36,896 nt of DNA from Methanoregula sp. (GCA_041645435.1 JBAZQB010000012.1:1-36896), one strand, 5' to 3'; shown: positions 29,024 to 36,896, numbered from the stretch's first letter. Program-made: numbers and translations. Notes: generated by a model not told the origin, from the sequence alone.

Positions 29024-30873
29024 AACGTTACCTTTCTGTAATCATGCTTGACGATGCCCTCGCACTTCTCGCCCGCGAGTTCCCCTGCACCCCGTCAGCG
29101 GTGCAGGTCCCGCTGGAAGCAGCAGCCGGCAGGATCACGAAAGGTCCCATCTTTGCCCGCTACTCGGTACCGGAGATCCACCTTGCCGCCATGGACGGCA
29201 TCGCGGTCCGGAGTGAGGACACAAAGGGAGCCTCCGAGCAGCATCCCGTTACCCTTCCCCGTGCCGCACGGGTGAACACCGGCAATGTGGTACCACCTGA
29301 ATATGACGCGGTCATTATGATCGAAGATGTCTGGGAGGCAGATGGCACCTATACGATCCGTAAGGCTGCCTCACCGTGGCAGCATGTCCGCCCGGCAGGA
29401 GAAGACCTTGCCGAGTCCGAGATGGTGATGCCATCTGCCCACCGTATACGGGCGCACGAGTTAGGGGCGCTAGCCACCTACGGTATCACTCTTCCGGAAG
29501 TGATTGCGGTTAACGTGGGTCTTGTTCCCACGGGAAGCGAGCTCGTCCCTGCGGGAACCCGCCCGGCTCCCGGGCAGGTAGTAGAGAGCAACACCGTCAT
29601 GGCAAAGGCCATGCTCGAAGAGGCCGGAGCCACGTGCACCCGGTACCCGTTTGTCGAGGACAAACCCGAAAAGATACGGAATGCCATTGCTGAAGCGGTG
29701 CTGCAGAACGACATCGTCATCGTCTCGGCAGGCTCTTCTGCGGGAACAAAGGACTACACCGCCGACGTGATCGCGGAACTGGGCGAAGTGCTCGTCCACG
29801 GGGTTGCCATCAAGCCGGGTAAACCGGTCATCATCGGCAGAATTGACAAAAAACCGGTCATCGGGCTGCCCGGCTACCCGCTCTCTGCACTCACGGTGAT
29901 CCGGGAGATCGTCTGCCCGTTCATAAGGAACTATGGGCTGGTAATTCCCGAACCCGGGTCCATCCGGGCGCAGATCACCACCGTAGTTGCAAAGGAGATC
30001 GGCTCGGACGAGTTCGTGCTCTGCACGCTCGGGCGGATAGGCAACCGCTGGGTGGTCTCCCCGCAATCCAAGGGAGCCGGTGTCCAGATGAGTGGCGTGC
30101 GGGCCAATGCGTACATCCGGGTCCCCCGGGTATCGGAGGGATTCGACGCGGGCAGCGAGGTGGACGCCCGGCTTATGGTGCCGGCCGCCGAAGCGGCAAA
30201 TGCTCTTCTCATCACCGGCAGCCACGACCCGGTCATCGACTACCTGGCTGACCTCATCCGCCCGCAGGGTATCACCCTTCTCTCTACGCACGCGGGCAGC
30301 ATGGGTGGGATCCTGGCCCTGAAAAAAGATGAGTGCCATGCGGCGCCAACTCACCTGCTCGCCGAGGACGGGAGTTACAACACCGCGTACCTGGAAAAAT
30401 TCCTGCCCGGCACTGATGTAAACCTCATCTGTGTGGCGGAACGGCAGCAGGGAATCGTGTCACGCGACGGGCTGATGTTTAACGATCTTGCCGGCCGGGC
30501 GTTCATCAACCGGCAGAGAGGCTCCGGCACCCGGATGCTTCTCGATTACGAGCTGAAGAAAGCAGGGATTGATCCCGCGACCCTCCCAGGATACGAGCGG
30601 GAGGTGACGACCCATATAGCAGTCGCTCTTGCTGTTAAAAGCGGGGAGGCAGACGCGGGTATGTGTGTCTACAGCGCTGCAAAAGCCCTCAATCTACCAT
30701 TCGTACCGGTAGCACAGGAGCGGTATGAACTTGCCTTCCGCAAGGAACATACGGACGACCCGCGTCTTACTGCACTCATTACGGCCATTCGCTCACCCGC
30801 GTTTAAGGATATCCTCACCCGGCTTGGGGGGTACGATACAACCAGGACCGGGCAGCAGCGATCGGTCCGGTAA
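29017..30873 (+). CDS. moeA: MoeA fused to a C-terminal periplasmic-binding-protein-like domain (618 aa)
   Basis: A GTG start at 29017 overlaps the end of the first moeA by seven bases; ATG at 29044 is a weaker alternative. Residues about 1-395 form a MoeA domain with HLAAMDGIAVRSEDT, LGALATYGITLPEVIAVNVG, VPTGSELVPAGTRPAPGQVV, IVSAGSSAGTKDYTADVIAE and GVAIKPGKPVIIG. Residues about 400-610 are a binding-protein-like domain (ALLITGSHDPVIDYLADLIR, HAGSMGGILALKKDECHAAP, FINRQRGSGTRMLLDYELKK, SGEADAGMCVYSAAKAL), the type found in archaeal MoeA-PBP fusions. The two MoeA copies probably have different metal preference or act as a heteromer; the extra domain could sense or deliver molybdate or tungstate. 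The last point is inference. Confidence 0.9.
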   Translation: MVKRYLSVIMLDDALALLAREFPCTPSAVQVPLEAAAGRITKGPIFARYSVPEIHLAAMDGIAVRSEDTKGASEQHPVTLPRAARVNTGNVVPPEYDAVIMIEDVWEADGTYTIRKAASPWQHVRPAGEDLAESEMVMPSAHRIRAHELGALATYGITLPEVIAVNVGLVPTGSELVPAGTRPAPGQVVESNTVMAKAMLEEAGATCTRYPFVEDKPEKIRNAIAEAVLQNDIVIVSAGSSAGTKDYTADVIAELGEVLVHGVAIKPGKPVIIGRIDKKPVIGLPGYPLSALTVIREIVCPFIRNYGLVIPEPGSIRAQITTVVAKEIGSDEFVLCTLGRIGNRWVVSPQSKGAGVQMSGVRANAYIRVPRVSEGFDAGSEVDARLMVPAAEAANALLITGSHDPVIDYLADLIRPQGITLLSTHAGSMGGILALKKDECHAAPTHLLAEDGSYNTAYLEKFLPGTDVNLICVAERQQGIVSRDGLMFNDLAGRAFINRQRGSGTRMLLDYELKKAGIDPATLPGYEREVTTHIAVALAVKSGEADAGMCVYSAAKALNLPFVPVAQERYELAFRKEHTDDPRLTALITAIRSPAFKDILTRLGGYDTTRTGQQRSVR

Positions 30874-31190
30874 TGCCGGGTGTAGGATTAACGCCGGATT
30901 CCGGCAGAGTATGAGTTCCCCATGGAAAAGATGGGGTCGGCATTTAATCTTCTCGTTGGATCGGGAAGGGACCGGTTTTGGTTCATAACATGTGCATAAT
31001 ATATACCCGGTTCATAACAGACTCTTACAATTACCTGTATCAGAAAAAATTATGATACAGATGCACACAGCATGATCCCAATCCAATAAACGGGGAATCT
31101 AACGGGGAATCCGTACTTTCCCATCTTTCCTTGCATCCATGTTAGAAAAATCACGAATGAGTCAATCACTTATGAATCAACTTTTTTTTA
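30874..31190. other. Intergenic region between moeA and the fmd operon
   Basis: No gene is recognised. The right half is AT-rich and leads into the fmd operator cluster. Several T-rich stretches could end transcripts from moeA, but no strong hairpin is obvious. Confidence 0.45.
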
Positions 31191-31250
31191 GGTTAACTAT
31201 AAGTTAGAATATTAACCATTTGTTAATTTAGAAACCTTTAACTAACTTGC
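31191..31250 (+). promoter_or_regulatory. Cluster of TTAAC/GTTAA half-sites upstream of the fmd operon
   Basis: Within 60 bases lie GGTTAAC (31191-31197), the perfect palindrome TAACT-ATA-AGTTA (31194-31206), TTAAC-CATTT-GTTAA (31212-31226) and TTTAACTAAC (about 31238-31247). GGTTAA at 31191 and TTAACC at 31212 also form an inverted pair. Such dense half-sites about 45-100 bp before the first gene suggest cooperative regulator binding. Confidence 0.5.
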
Positions 31251-31291
31251 TGAACAACAATTTCAATTACGACGACAAGTGTGTGATACGC

Positions 31292-31555
31292 ATGGCGTTT
31301 TCTGTACATATTAACATGGAGCAATGCACCGGTTGTGGCAACTGCGTCATTGCATGTCCGGTTGATGCTCTCGAGCTACATACCGTGGAACCGGCCAGTA
31401 AGGAGAAAATATACGCGGTCAGGAACGGCAAATCTGTTCACCTTGATGTCAAGGCTGAACTCTGTGCCGGCTGCGGTGTCTGTGTCAATGCCTGCCCCTA
31501 CGACGTGATCCGTCTCTCGGGAAGAGGAGAGACGAGCGCAGCGATGCTGGTCTGA
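31292..31555 (+). CDS. Ferredoxin-type 2[4Fe-4S] subunit leading the formylmethanofuran dehydrogenase operon (87 aa)
   Basis: The protein begins MAFSVHINMEQCTGCGNCVI with a first CxxCxxCxxxCP set (residues about 12-22), then a linker, then ELCAGCGVCVNACPYDVIRL as the second set. Each set binds a [4Fe-4S] cluster. It carries low-potential electrons to the catalytic subunits encoded next; the arrangement matches FwdG/FmdG-like small ferredoxins rather than the large polyferredoxin FwdF. The first visible codons of a paralogue lie at 110-1 on the other strand. The start at 31292 follows GTGTGTGAT, also conserved in the paralogue. It is separated from fmdD by only 13 bases. Confidence 0.9.
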   Translation: MAFSVHINMEQCTGCGNCVIACPVDALELHTVEPASKEKIYAVRNGKSVHLDVKAELCAGCGVCVNACPYDVIRLSGRGETSAAMLV

Positions 31556-31568
31556 AGTGAGGAGTACC

Positions 31569-31976
31569 ATGACAAAGAACATTACCCTGAACCTGATATC
31601 CGGCAGGACCATCCAGCAGGGCGTTGCGATCGAGGGCGGCAAGGAAAAGCCCCTGTACCGCACTGCCTGCGGGATCATCGAGATGGACCACGAGGACTTA
31701 AAGAAACTCGGTGCCTGGAAGAACACCAATGTCAAGGTCACCAGCGACCATGGCAGCGTTATTGTCAAGGCGATTGAAGCCACGCAGGGTCCTCACCCGG
31801 GCGTTGGTTTTATTCCCATGGGACCCTGGGCGAACTCGATTATCAACCCCAACACCTACTCAACCGGTATGCCCACATTCAAGGGAACCCCGGTAACTGT
31901 TGAGGTTGCCATCAATGAACCCATCCTCCTTGGTATCGAACTGGTGCAGAAACAATGCGGGGTGAAAGTAGGATGA
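31569..31976 (+). CDS. fmdD: Formylmethanofuran dehydrogenase subunit D (135 aa)
   Basis: This is a small molybdopterin-dinucleotide-binding domain: ITLNLISGRTIQQGVAIEGG, ACGIIEMDHEDLKKLG, NTNVKVTSDHGSVIVKAIEA, HPGVGFIPMGPWANSIINPN and GTPVTVEVAI. GPWAN is the segment that contacts the pterin in this fold. Together with FmdB it makes up what is one chain in formate dehydrogenases. The ATG at 31569 follows GAGGAG and is preferred over an in-frame GTG twelve bases earlier. Its stop overlaps the fmdB start as ATGA. The Mo (fmd) and W (fwd) isoenzymes cannot be told apart from sequence alone; the symbol follows the neighbouring molybdate genes. Confidence 0.92.
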   Translation: MTKNITLNLISGRTIQQGVAIEGGKEKPLYRTACGIIEMDHEDLKKLGAWKNTNVKVTSDHGSVIVKAIEATQGPHPGVGFIPMGPWANSIINPNTYSTGMPTFKGTPVTVEVAINEPILLGIELVQKQCGVKVG

Positions 31977-33289
31977 CAAAGACTGTCACTGATGTGATCT
32001 GCCCGTTCTGCGGAACCCTCTGCGACGACCTTGAAGTGGTCGTCTCCGATGACGGCAAACAGCTTCTGGAAGTCTACAATGCCTGTGTGATTGGGACCGA
32101 AAAATTCCTGCACTCCCAGGCAAAGGACCGCGTGACCCGCCCCCGGCTTCGCCAGGCTGACGGCTCGTGGAAAGAGATCAGCTACGATGAGGCAGCTGAC
32201 TATACCGCCGCGATGCTGGCAAAAGCGAAAAAACCCCTGATGTACGGCTGGAGCTCCACCAACTGCGAAGCGCAGAGCGTGGGCAATGAGATCGCCGAGA
32301 TCAGCAAGGCCTGCTGTGACAACACCGCAGCCGTCTGCCACGGCACGACTCTTATCGCCGTCCAGGATATCGGTCTCCCGACCTGTACCCTTGGGGAAGT
32401 CAAGAACCGTGCGGACCGTGTCATCTTCTGGGGATGCAACCCGGCTCACGCCCACCCCCGGCACATGTCCCGATACTCCATCTTCCCCCGCGGGTTCTTT
32501 ACCGGCAAGGGACAGATGAGCCGCAAGATGATCGTCGTGGACCCCCGCTGCACCGACACCGCCAAGATGGCAGATGTCCACCTCCAGCTCGAGCAGGGCA
32601 AGGACTACGAACTCTTAAACGCCCTCCGTGTTGCGTTCAAGGGCGAATGGCTCCCTGACGTAGTAGCAGGTATCCCGAAAGAGAAGATCCGGGAAGCCGC
32701 AGACATGATGAAGAGCGGCCGGTTCGGGATCATCTTCTTCGGTATGGGTGTCACCCAGTCCCTGGGTAAGAACCACAACATCGATGAAGCCATTGCCGTC
32801 ACCAAGGACTTAAACGAGTACACGAAATTCTCGATCATGCCGATGCGGGGCCACTACAATGTGACCGGCTCCGGAGAAGTTTTCGCATGGCAGTTCGGGT
32901 TCCCGTACTCGGTCGACTTAACAAGGGGATTCGCCCGCTACAACCCCGGCGACACCAGCTCGATCGACCTGCTGAACCGTGGCGAAGTGGATGCCATGTT
33001 CACCATCGGCAGCGATCCGGGTGCACATTTCCCCATCAGTGCCGTCAAGCATATTGCCAGTGTCCCCTCGGTCTGTATCGACCCGCACCTCACCCCGACA
33101 AGCGGCGTCTCGAAGCTGCATGTCCCGGTTGCATTCAACGGCGTAGAGACCGGAGGTAACTGCTATCGTATGGACAACGTGCCAATCGACTGCCGCAAGG
33201 TTGTTGAACCACCGGCGGGCATGCTCACCGATGAGCAGTTCCTCGTCATGGTCCGTGACCGGTTGAAGAAACTCAAGGGGGCTGCATAA
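31973..33289 (+). CDS. fmdB: Formylmethanofuran dehydrogenase subunit B, catalytic Mo/W subunit (438 aa)
   Basis: The start overlaps fmdD as ATGA. Residues about 8-20 carry VICPFCGTLCDDLEVV with Cys10, Cys13 and Cys17, and Cys38 completes the [4Fe-4S] set. GWSSTNCEAQSVGNEIAEIS is followed by NTAAVCHGTT, whose Cys122 is the metal ligand that is Sec in some methanogens. FWGCNPAHAHPRHMSRYSIF, IVVDPRCTDTAKMADVHLQL and MPMRGHYNVTGSGEVFAW are pterin-binding blocks. It reduces CO2 to formate at the Mo/W site, the first step of methanogenesis from CO2; the formate then passes to FmdA. Length and motifs are complete. It lies two bases before fmdA. Confidence 0.95.
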   Translation: MTKTVTDVICPFCGTLCDDLEVVVSDDGKQLLEVYNACVIGTEKFLHSQAKDRVTRPRLRQADGSWKEISYDEAADYTAAMLAKAKKPLMYGWSSTNCEAQSVGNEIAEISKACCDNTAAVCHGTTLIAVQDIGLPTCTLGEVKNRADRVIFWGCNPAHAHPRHMSRYSIFPRGFFTGKGQMSRKMIVVDPRCTDTAKMADVHLQLEQGKDYELLNALRVAFKGEWLPDVVAGIPKEKIREAADMMKSGRFGIIFFGMGVTQSLGKNHNIDEAIAVTKDLNEYTKFSIMPMRGHYNVTGSGEVFAWQFGFPYSVDLTRGFARYNPGDTSSIDLLNRGEVDAMFTIGSDPGAHFPISAVKHIASVPSVCIDPHLTPTSGVSKLHVPVAFNGVETGGNCYRMDNVPIDCRKVVEPPAGMLTDEQFLVMVRDRLKKLKGAA

Positions 33290-33291
33290 TC

Positions 33292-35004
33292 ATGTCAGAA
33301 TATATCATAAAGAACGGAAACGTCTTTGACCCGGTCCAGGGAATAAAAGGCGACAAGAAAGATATCGCTATCAAGGATGGCAAGATTGCTGACAAGGTAT
33401 CATCATCAGCAAAGGTCATCGATGCAAAGGGTATGACCGTCATGGCCGGTGCCGTGGAGATCCACGCCCACATCGCAGGTCCGAAAGTCAACCTTGGCAG
33501 GATCTACCGGCCGGAAGACAAGCTCTTCACCTGCACCCCGACAAAGGGCATGGAGCGGATGGGCGGCGGGGCATCGATCCCGACCACCTTCAAGACCGGC
33601 TACGAGTACGCGAAGATGGGGTACACCACCGCCATGGAAGCGGCGATGCCCCCCATGTTCTCCCGTCACGTGCACGAGGAGATCCGCGACACCCCCATCA
33701 TCGATGAGGGCGCATTCCCGGTCTTTGGCAACAACTGGTTTGTCTTAGAGTACCTCAAGAACCATGAAATCGAGAACACCGCAGCTTACATCGCCTGGAT
33801 GCTCCGCGTCACCAAGGGGTACGCCGTCAAGGTCGTCAACCCCGGCGGCACGGAAGCCTGGGCCTGGGGACTTAACTGTCTCTCGGTCAATGACCCGGTC
33901 CCGTACTTCGACATCACCCCCGCAGAGATCGTCAAGGGACTCATCGAGGCAAACGAGTACTTAGGTCTCCCGCACTCGATGCACATCCACCCCAACAACC
34001 TCGGGAACCCCGGATGTTACCAGACAACCCTCGACACGCTGAAGCTTGCCGAGGGCATGAAGGCCAACAACAAGTTCGGCCGCGAGTCCGTGATGCACCT
34101 CACCCACTCCCAGTTCCACTCCTACAAGGGAACCAACTGGGGCGACTTCGAGTCCGGTGCCAAGGAGATCACCGACTACGTCAACAAGAACAAGAACATC
34201 ACCATCGACACCGGTAACGTCACCCTTGACGAGACTACCACGATGACTGCCGATGGTCCGTTCGAGCACCACTTAACCGGGCTCAACAACTTAAAGTGGG
34301 CGAACTGCGATGTGGAACTCGAGACCGCAGCTGGTGTCGTGCCGTACATCTACAGCCCCAACATCTCGGTCTGTGCGATCCAGTGGGCAATCGGTATGGA
34401 GATCCCCCTGATGATGAAAGACCCGATGCGCTGCTACATTACTACCGACCACCCGAACGCAGGACCCTTCACCCGGTACCCCCGCGTCATCAAGTGGCTC
34501 ATGAGCAAGAAGGCCCGGGACACCCAGGTCAACGCGTTCAAGCACAAGGACAAGGTCCTTTCGCAGACCAGCATCGGCAGCCTCGACAAGGAGCTCTCGC
34601 TCTACGAGCTCGCCCAGATGACCCGCGCCGGCCCGGCAAAGACCCTCGGCCTTGGCGGCATGTGCGGCGGCCTGAAGCCCGGCATGGATGCGGACATTGC
34701 AGTCTACAACTTCAACCCGGATAAGCCGGTGGCAGACCCCGAGGATATCGAGAAGGCGTTCTCACGCTGTGCCTATACCTTCAAGAGCGGTGTCGAAGTT
34801 GTCAGGAACGGCGAGATCGTCAGCCTTGGCAACAAGCGGACCCTCTGGGTCAATGTCAAGGTCAACGACAACCCGCAGGTCATGCGTGATATCAACGAGA
34901 AGTTCCTCAAGTATTACAGCATGACCCAGAACAACTACGAAGCGCTCGGGCACCACTTTGTCCCGAACCCGTATGCCTTAGAGGTAGATGCAACACGCGT
35001 GTAG
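33292..35004 (+). CDS. fmdA: Formylmethanofuran dehydrogenase subunit A, binuclear metal amidohydrolase (570 aa)
   Basis: It starts MSEYIIKNGNVFDPVQGIKG and has the amidohydrolase hallmark VEIHAHIAGPK with metal ligands His58 and His60. Further conserved blocks are KGMERMGGGASIPTTFKTGY, LGLPHSMHIHPNNLGNPGCY (further His ligands), HLTHSQFHSYKG, ITIDTGNVTLDETTTMTADG, TTDHPNAGPF with the catalytic Asp, and GLGGMCGGLKPGMDADIAVY. The subunit condenses formate, delivered by FmdB, with methanofuran to give formylmethanofuran. The protein is full length. It is followed after ten bases by fmdC; GGTGAG precedes that start. Confidence 0.95.
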   Translation: MSEYIIKNGNVFDPVQGIKGDKKDIAIKDGKIADKVSSSAKVIDAKGMTVMAGAVEIHAHIAGPKVNLGRIYRPEDKLFTCTPTKGMERMGGGASIPTTFKTGYEYAKMGYTTAMEAAMPPMFSRHVHEEIRDTPIIDEGAFPVFGNNWFVLEYLKNHEIENTAAYIAWMLRVTKGYAVKVVNPGGTEAWAWGLNCLSVNDPVPYFDITPAEIVKGLIEANEYLGLPHSMHIHPNNLGNPGCYQTTLDTLKLAEGMKANNKFGRESVMHLTHSQFHSYKGTNWGDFESGAKEITDYVNKNKNITIDTGNVTLDETTTMTADGPFEHHLTGLNNLKWANCDVELETAAGVVPYIYSPNISVCAIQWAIGMEIPLMMKDPMRCYITTDHPNAGPFTRYPRVIKWLMSKKARDTQVNAFKHKDKVLSQTSIGSLDKELSLYELAQMTRAGPAKTLGLGGMCGGLKPGMDADIAVYNFNPDKPVADPEDIEKAFSRCAYTFKSGVEVVRNGEIVSLGNKRTLWVNVKVNDNPQVMRDINEKFLKYYSMTQNNYEALGHHFVPNPYALEVDATRV

Positions 35005-35014
35005 GTGAGAAAAA

Positions 35015-35815
35015 ATGGAAACTGTTACCATAACCATGAAAAACCCGCCCGCACTGTATCTCGAAGCTGACACGATCACCCCCGATACATTCGCAGGCAA
35101 AACCGCAGCCCAGATAGCTGAACTCCCGGTGTTTGAAGGAAACACCGCGTCAACCCTGGGCAGATATTTTGAGATCGCGGGCAACGCCGGTACGACCGCA
35201 GCGGACACAAAGATCATTGTCAAAGGCGATGTCAAAAAGGTCAAGTACCTCGGCATGAAGATGAGTGCCGGCGAGATGGTCATCGAAGGCAGCGCCGACC
35301 AGTATGTCGGGGCCTGGATGACCGGCGGCAAGTTGCTCGCGAAGGGCAATGTCGAGGCATTTGCGGCTACTGCCATGAAAGGCGGCGAGCTCATCATTGA
35401 AGGCAATGCCGGTAACTACCTCGGTGCAGCATACCGGGGCGACTGGCGCGGCATGTCCGGCGGAAAGATCCTTGTCAAGGGAAATGCCGGCAGTGACATT
35501 GGTATGTACATGACCGGTGGCGAGATGGTTATCAACGGCAATGTTGATGTTCACCTCATGACCCACGCGGAAGGTGGCAAGACTATCGTCAAGGGCAATG
35601 CCCCGAGCAAAGTCGGCGGCCAGATGGTAGATGGCACGATCTTTATCTTCGGTTCCATCGACACCATGATGCCCGGCTTCAAGCCCAATGGTGAAGTCGA
35701 GCTCGAAGTCGAAGGTGTCAAGGCAACTTTTGCCCACTATATCGGTGACATGGGCGAGCGCCACAAGAAGAAGAAAGGTGCGATCGTCTACGCGAACCTT
35801 TACAAAAAGATCTAA
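35015..35815 (+). CDS. fmdC: Formylmethanofuran dehydrogenase subunit C (266 aa)
   Basis: The protein is built from repeats of the pattern G-x-x-x-G-x-x-M-x-x-G (for example MKMSAGEMVIEGSADQYVGA, MKGGELIIEGNAGNYLGAAY, MSGGKILVKGNAGSDIGMYM, MTGGEMVINGNVDVHLM), which fold into the right-handed beta-helix shared with the glutamate synthase C-terminal domain. It scaffolds the A and B subunits and is not itself catalytic. The N-terminal part begins METVTITMKNPPALYLEADT. The C-terminus ends GAIVYANLYKKI, followed at once by a T-run, so this is the last gene of the operon; no fmdE or polyferredoxin gene follows. Confidence 0.94.
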   Translation: METVTITMKNPPALYLEADTITPDTFAGKTAAQIAELPVFEGNTASTLGRYFEIAGNAGTTAADTKIIVKGDVKKVKYLGMKMSAGEMVIEGSADQYVGAWMTGGKLLAKGNVEAFAATAMKGGELIIEGNAGNYLGAAYRGDWRGMSGGKILVKGNAGSDIGMYMTGGEMVINGNVDVHLMTHAEGGKTIVKGNAPSKVGGQMVDGTIFIFGSIDTMMPGFKPNGEVELEVEGVKATFAHYIGDMGERHKKKKGAIVYANLYKKI

Positions 35816-35818
35816 TCC

Positions 35819-35826
35819 TTTTTTTT
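35819..35826 (+). terminator. T-run terminator after fmdC
   Basis: Eight consecutive T residues begin four bases after the fmdC stop. Oligo-T without a strong hairpin is the common form of archaeal termination. Confidence 0.6.
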
Positions 35827-36166
35827 GGTTATTTCTCCATCCTCTCATTATCCGGGCAAATACCGGAACTGGCATGGTGTAAGAAAATAAAAAAAATTCC
35901 TTTGCTTTCTGCTTTCAATAAATCCTGTCTTATCCCACGATATCCATGATAATTGATTTGTGTCACGAGACGTTTGTGCGCGCAAATAAAATGCCCTTTT
36001 TTTTAATAAACAATATGGAGTTGATTTTTTTTCAAAGGTTAACAGATCTTATTCAGAGAAATAACCCCGTCGATAAATTTACCCCCAGTTATTCATCAAT
36101 TTTTTAACATTTTTCATTATGTTTAAATACGGTAAATTCAGAAATTCTTTTGTTCGAGGTGTGAAC
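35827..36166 (+). promoter_or_regulatory. fdhA upstream region with GGTTAAC site and TATA box
   Basis: No gene is present. GGTTAAC at 36037-36043 matches the sites before both ferredoxin genes. TTTAAATAC at 36122-36130 is a TATA box about 40 bases before the fdhA ATG, and GAGGTG (36156-36161) is the ribosome site. The intervening DNA is very AT-rich. Confidence 0.6.
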
Positions 36167-36896
36167 ATGGATTTCAAATACGTACCAACCACGTGTCCTT
36201 ATTGCGGAACCGGGTGCGGCTTCAACCTTGTTGTAGTAGACAAGAAGGTTGTCGGCGTCCAGCCCTGGCAGCGCAATCCGGTCAATGAAGGAAAGTTATG
36301 TCCTAAGGGTAACTATGCCTGGGAGTTTATCAATGCCCCAGACCGGCTGACCAAGCCGCTCATCAAGAAAGATGGCAAATTTGTAGAAGCCAGCTGGGAT
36401 GAAGCGTACAAGCTCATTGCAGAGAAGTTCAAGTCCTACAAGGGTGAAGAGATGGCATGCCTTGCTTCCGCCCGTGTCTCCAATGAGGAGAACTACCTGA
36501 TGCAGAAGTTTGCCCGTGCGGTCTTAAAGACCCCCAACATCGACCACTGTGCCCGGCTCTGCCATGCGTCCACTGTCGTAGGTCTCGCCGGTGCATTTGG
36601 CTCCGGTGCAATGACCCAGTCAATTGCAGATATTGCCGAATCAAAGTGCCTCCTTGTGATCGGAACCAACACGTTCGAGCAGCACCCGCTGATCGGGCGC
36701 CGCATCATGCAGGCACGAGCGAACGGCGCAAAAGTCATTTATGCCGACCCGCGACTGACGCCGACAGGAAAGCAGGCCGACCTGTTCTTACAGTTCTACT
36801 CCGGTACCGATGTGGCATTACTGAACTGCTTCATGCAGCTGATCCTCAAGAACGGCTGGGAGAACAAGGACTTTGTCAAGAACCGGACCAAGGATT
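36167..36896 (+). CDS. fdhA: Formate dehydrogenase alpha subunit, N-terminal part (243 codons, runs off the window)
   Basis: It begins MDFKYVPTTCPYCGTGCGFN. Cys10, Cys13, Cys17 and Cys45 (in GKLCPKGNYAW) bind the [4Fe-4S] cluster. NIDHCARLCHASTVVGLAGA contains Cys132 in the place of the Sec/Cys metal ligand of formate dehydrogenases, so this is the Cys form. LLVIGTNTFEQHPLIGRRIM and VIYADPRLTPTGKQADLFLQ are pterin-binding blocks. It oxidises formate at a Mo or W bis-pterin site, passing electrons to F420 or the heterodisulfide reductase system via FdhB, which must lie beyond the window. Location next to modABC, moeA and fmd genes fits a molybdenum enzyme. The C-terminal two thirds are not visible. 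Confidence 0.93.
   Translation, partial: MDFKYVPTTCPYCGTGCGFNLVVVDKKVVGVQPWQRNPVNEGKLCPKGNYAWEFINAPDRLTKPLIKKDGKFVEASWDEAYKLIAEKFKSYKGEEMACLASARVSNEENYLMQKFARAVLKTPNIDHCARLCHASTVVGLAGAFGSGAMTQSIADIAESKCLLVIGTNTFEQHPLIGRRIMQARANGAKVIYADPRLTPTGKQADLFLQFYSGTDVALLNCFMQLILKNGWENKDFVKNRTKD

Noticed and set aside
29470..30354. Long open frame opposite the second moeA
   Set aside because: Antisense shadow of a well-conserved gene; the composition follows the moeA codon pattern.
31973..33289. Selenocysteine in FmdB or FdhA
   Set aside because: The active-site positions read as ordinary Cys codons (FmdB Cys122, FdhA Cys132), and no in-frame TGA is present there.
1..36896. tRNA or rRNA genes, and integrase-type attachment sites
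   Set aside because: No cloverleaf-like segment, rRNA signature, integrase gene or flanking attachment duplication was found on reading both strands, although short ones could be missed by eye.

Overview
The window comes from a hydrogenotrophic/formate-using methanogenic archaeon, most likely of the order Methanomicrobiales (Methanoregula-like). This is inferred from a complete formylmethanofuran dehydrogenase operon, a formate dehydrogenase alpha gene, archaeal TATA-type promoters, many ATGA gene overlaps, and very large PAS-domain signalling proteins. The base composition is moderately GC-rich in genes and strongly AT-rich between them.

Layout. (1) 1-250: the start of a leftward ferredoxin gene, paralogous to the first gene of the rightward operon at 31292, with a perfect 21-bp palindrome just upstream. 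(2) 445-6083: an accessory block. It holds one copy of a structured dispersed repeat, a tightly overlapping operon of small unrecognised proteins (1513-3549, three of which look like paralogues), a degenerate miniature transposon, and a second unrecognised module (4007-6083) with a promoter and inverted repeat, an internal hairpin/T-run and two membrane proteins. (3) 6469-12683: a TPR protein divergent from a 1597-residue winged-HTH/multi-PAS protein, then an internally deleted relic of the 5496 gene and a small HTH-like protein. (4) 12688-20130: two further repeat copies bracket a two-component island (response regulator and 1699-residue membrane PAS/GAF histidine kinase) with remnants of other kinases. 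(5) 20183-21588: TrmO-like tRNA methyltransferase and a YdjM/DUF457-type membrane protein. (6) 22073-30873: molybdate uptake and cofactor genes. These are modA-modB-modC, a structured-RNA candidate, a small unknown protein, a miniature transposon with target duplications, a triple DsrE-like protein, a second miniature transposon, and an HTH microprotein overlapping two moeA genes (the second fused to a periplasmic-binding-protein-like domain). (7) 31191-35826: the operon ferredoxin-fmdD-fmdB-fmdA-fmdC. (8) 36037-36896: promoter and first 243 codons of fdhA.

Functional logic. ModABC brings in molybdate (or tungstate), the MoeA proteins insert the metal into molybdopterin, and the Mo/W enzymes formylmethanofuran dehydrogenase and formate dehydrogenase use it. 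Both enzymes act at the entry of CO2 and formate into methanogenesis. TTAAC/GTTAA-type motifs recur upstream of these genes and could be a shared metal-responsive operator, but this rests on sequence inspection only.

The best candidates for undescribed biology are the small-protein operon at 1513-3549, the 4007-6083 module, the three-copy structured repeat with one compensatory pair change, the pseudoknot-capable RNA candidate after modC, the IS6-like miniature elements with conserved internal hairpins, and the three-domain DsrE fusion. All homology statements rest on motif reading by eye; no search was run.
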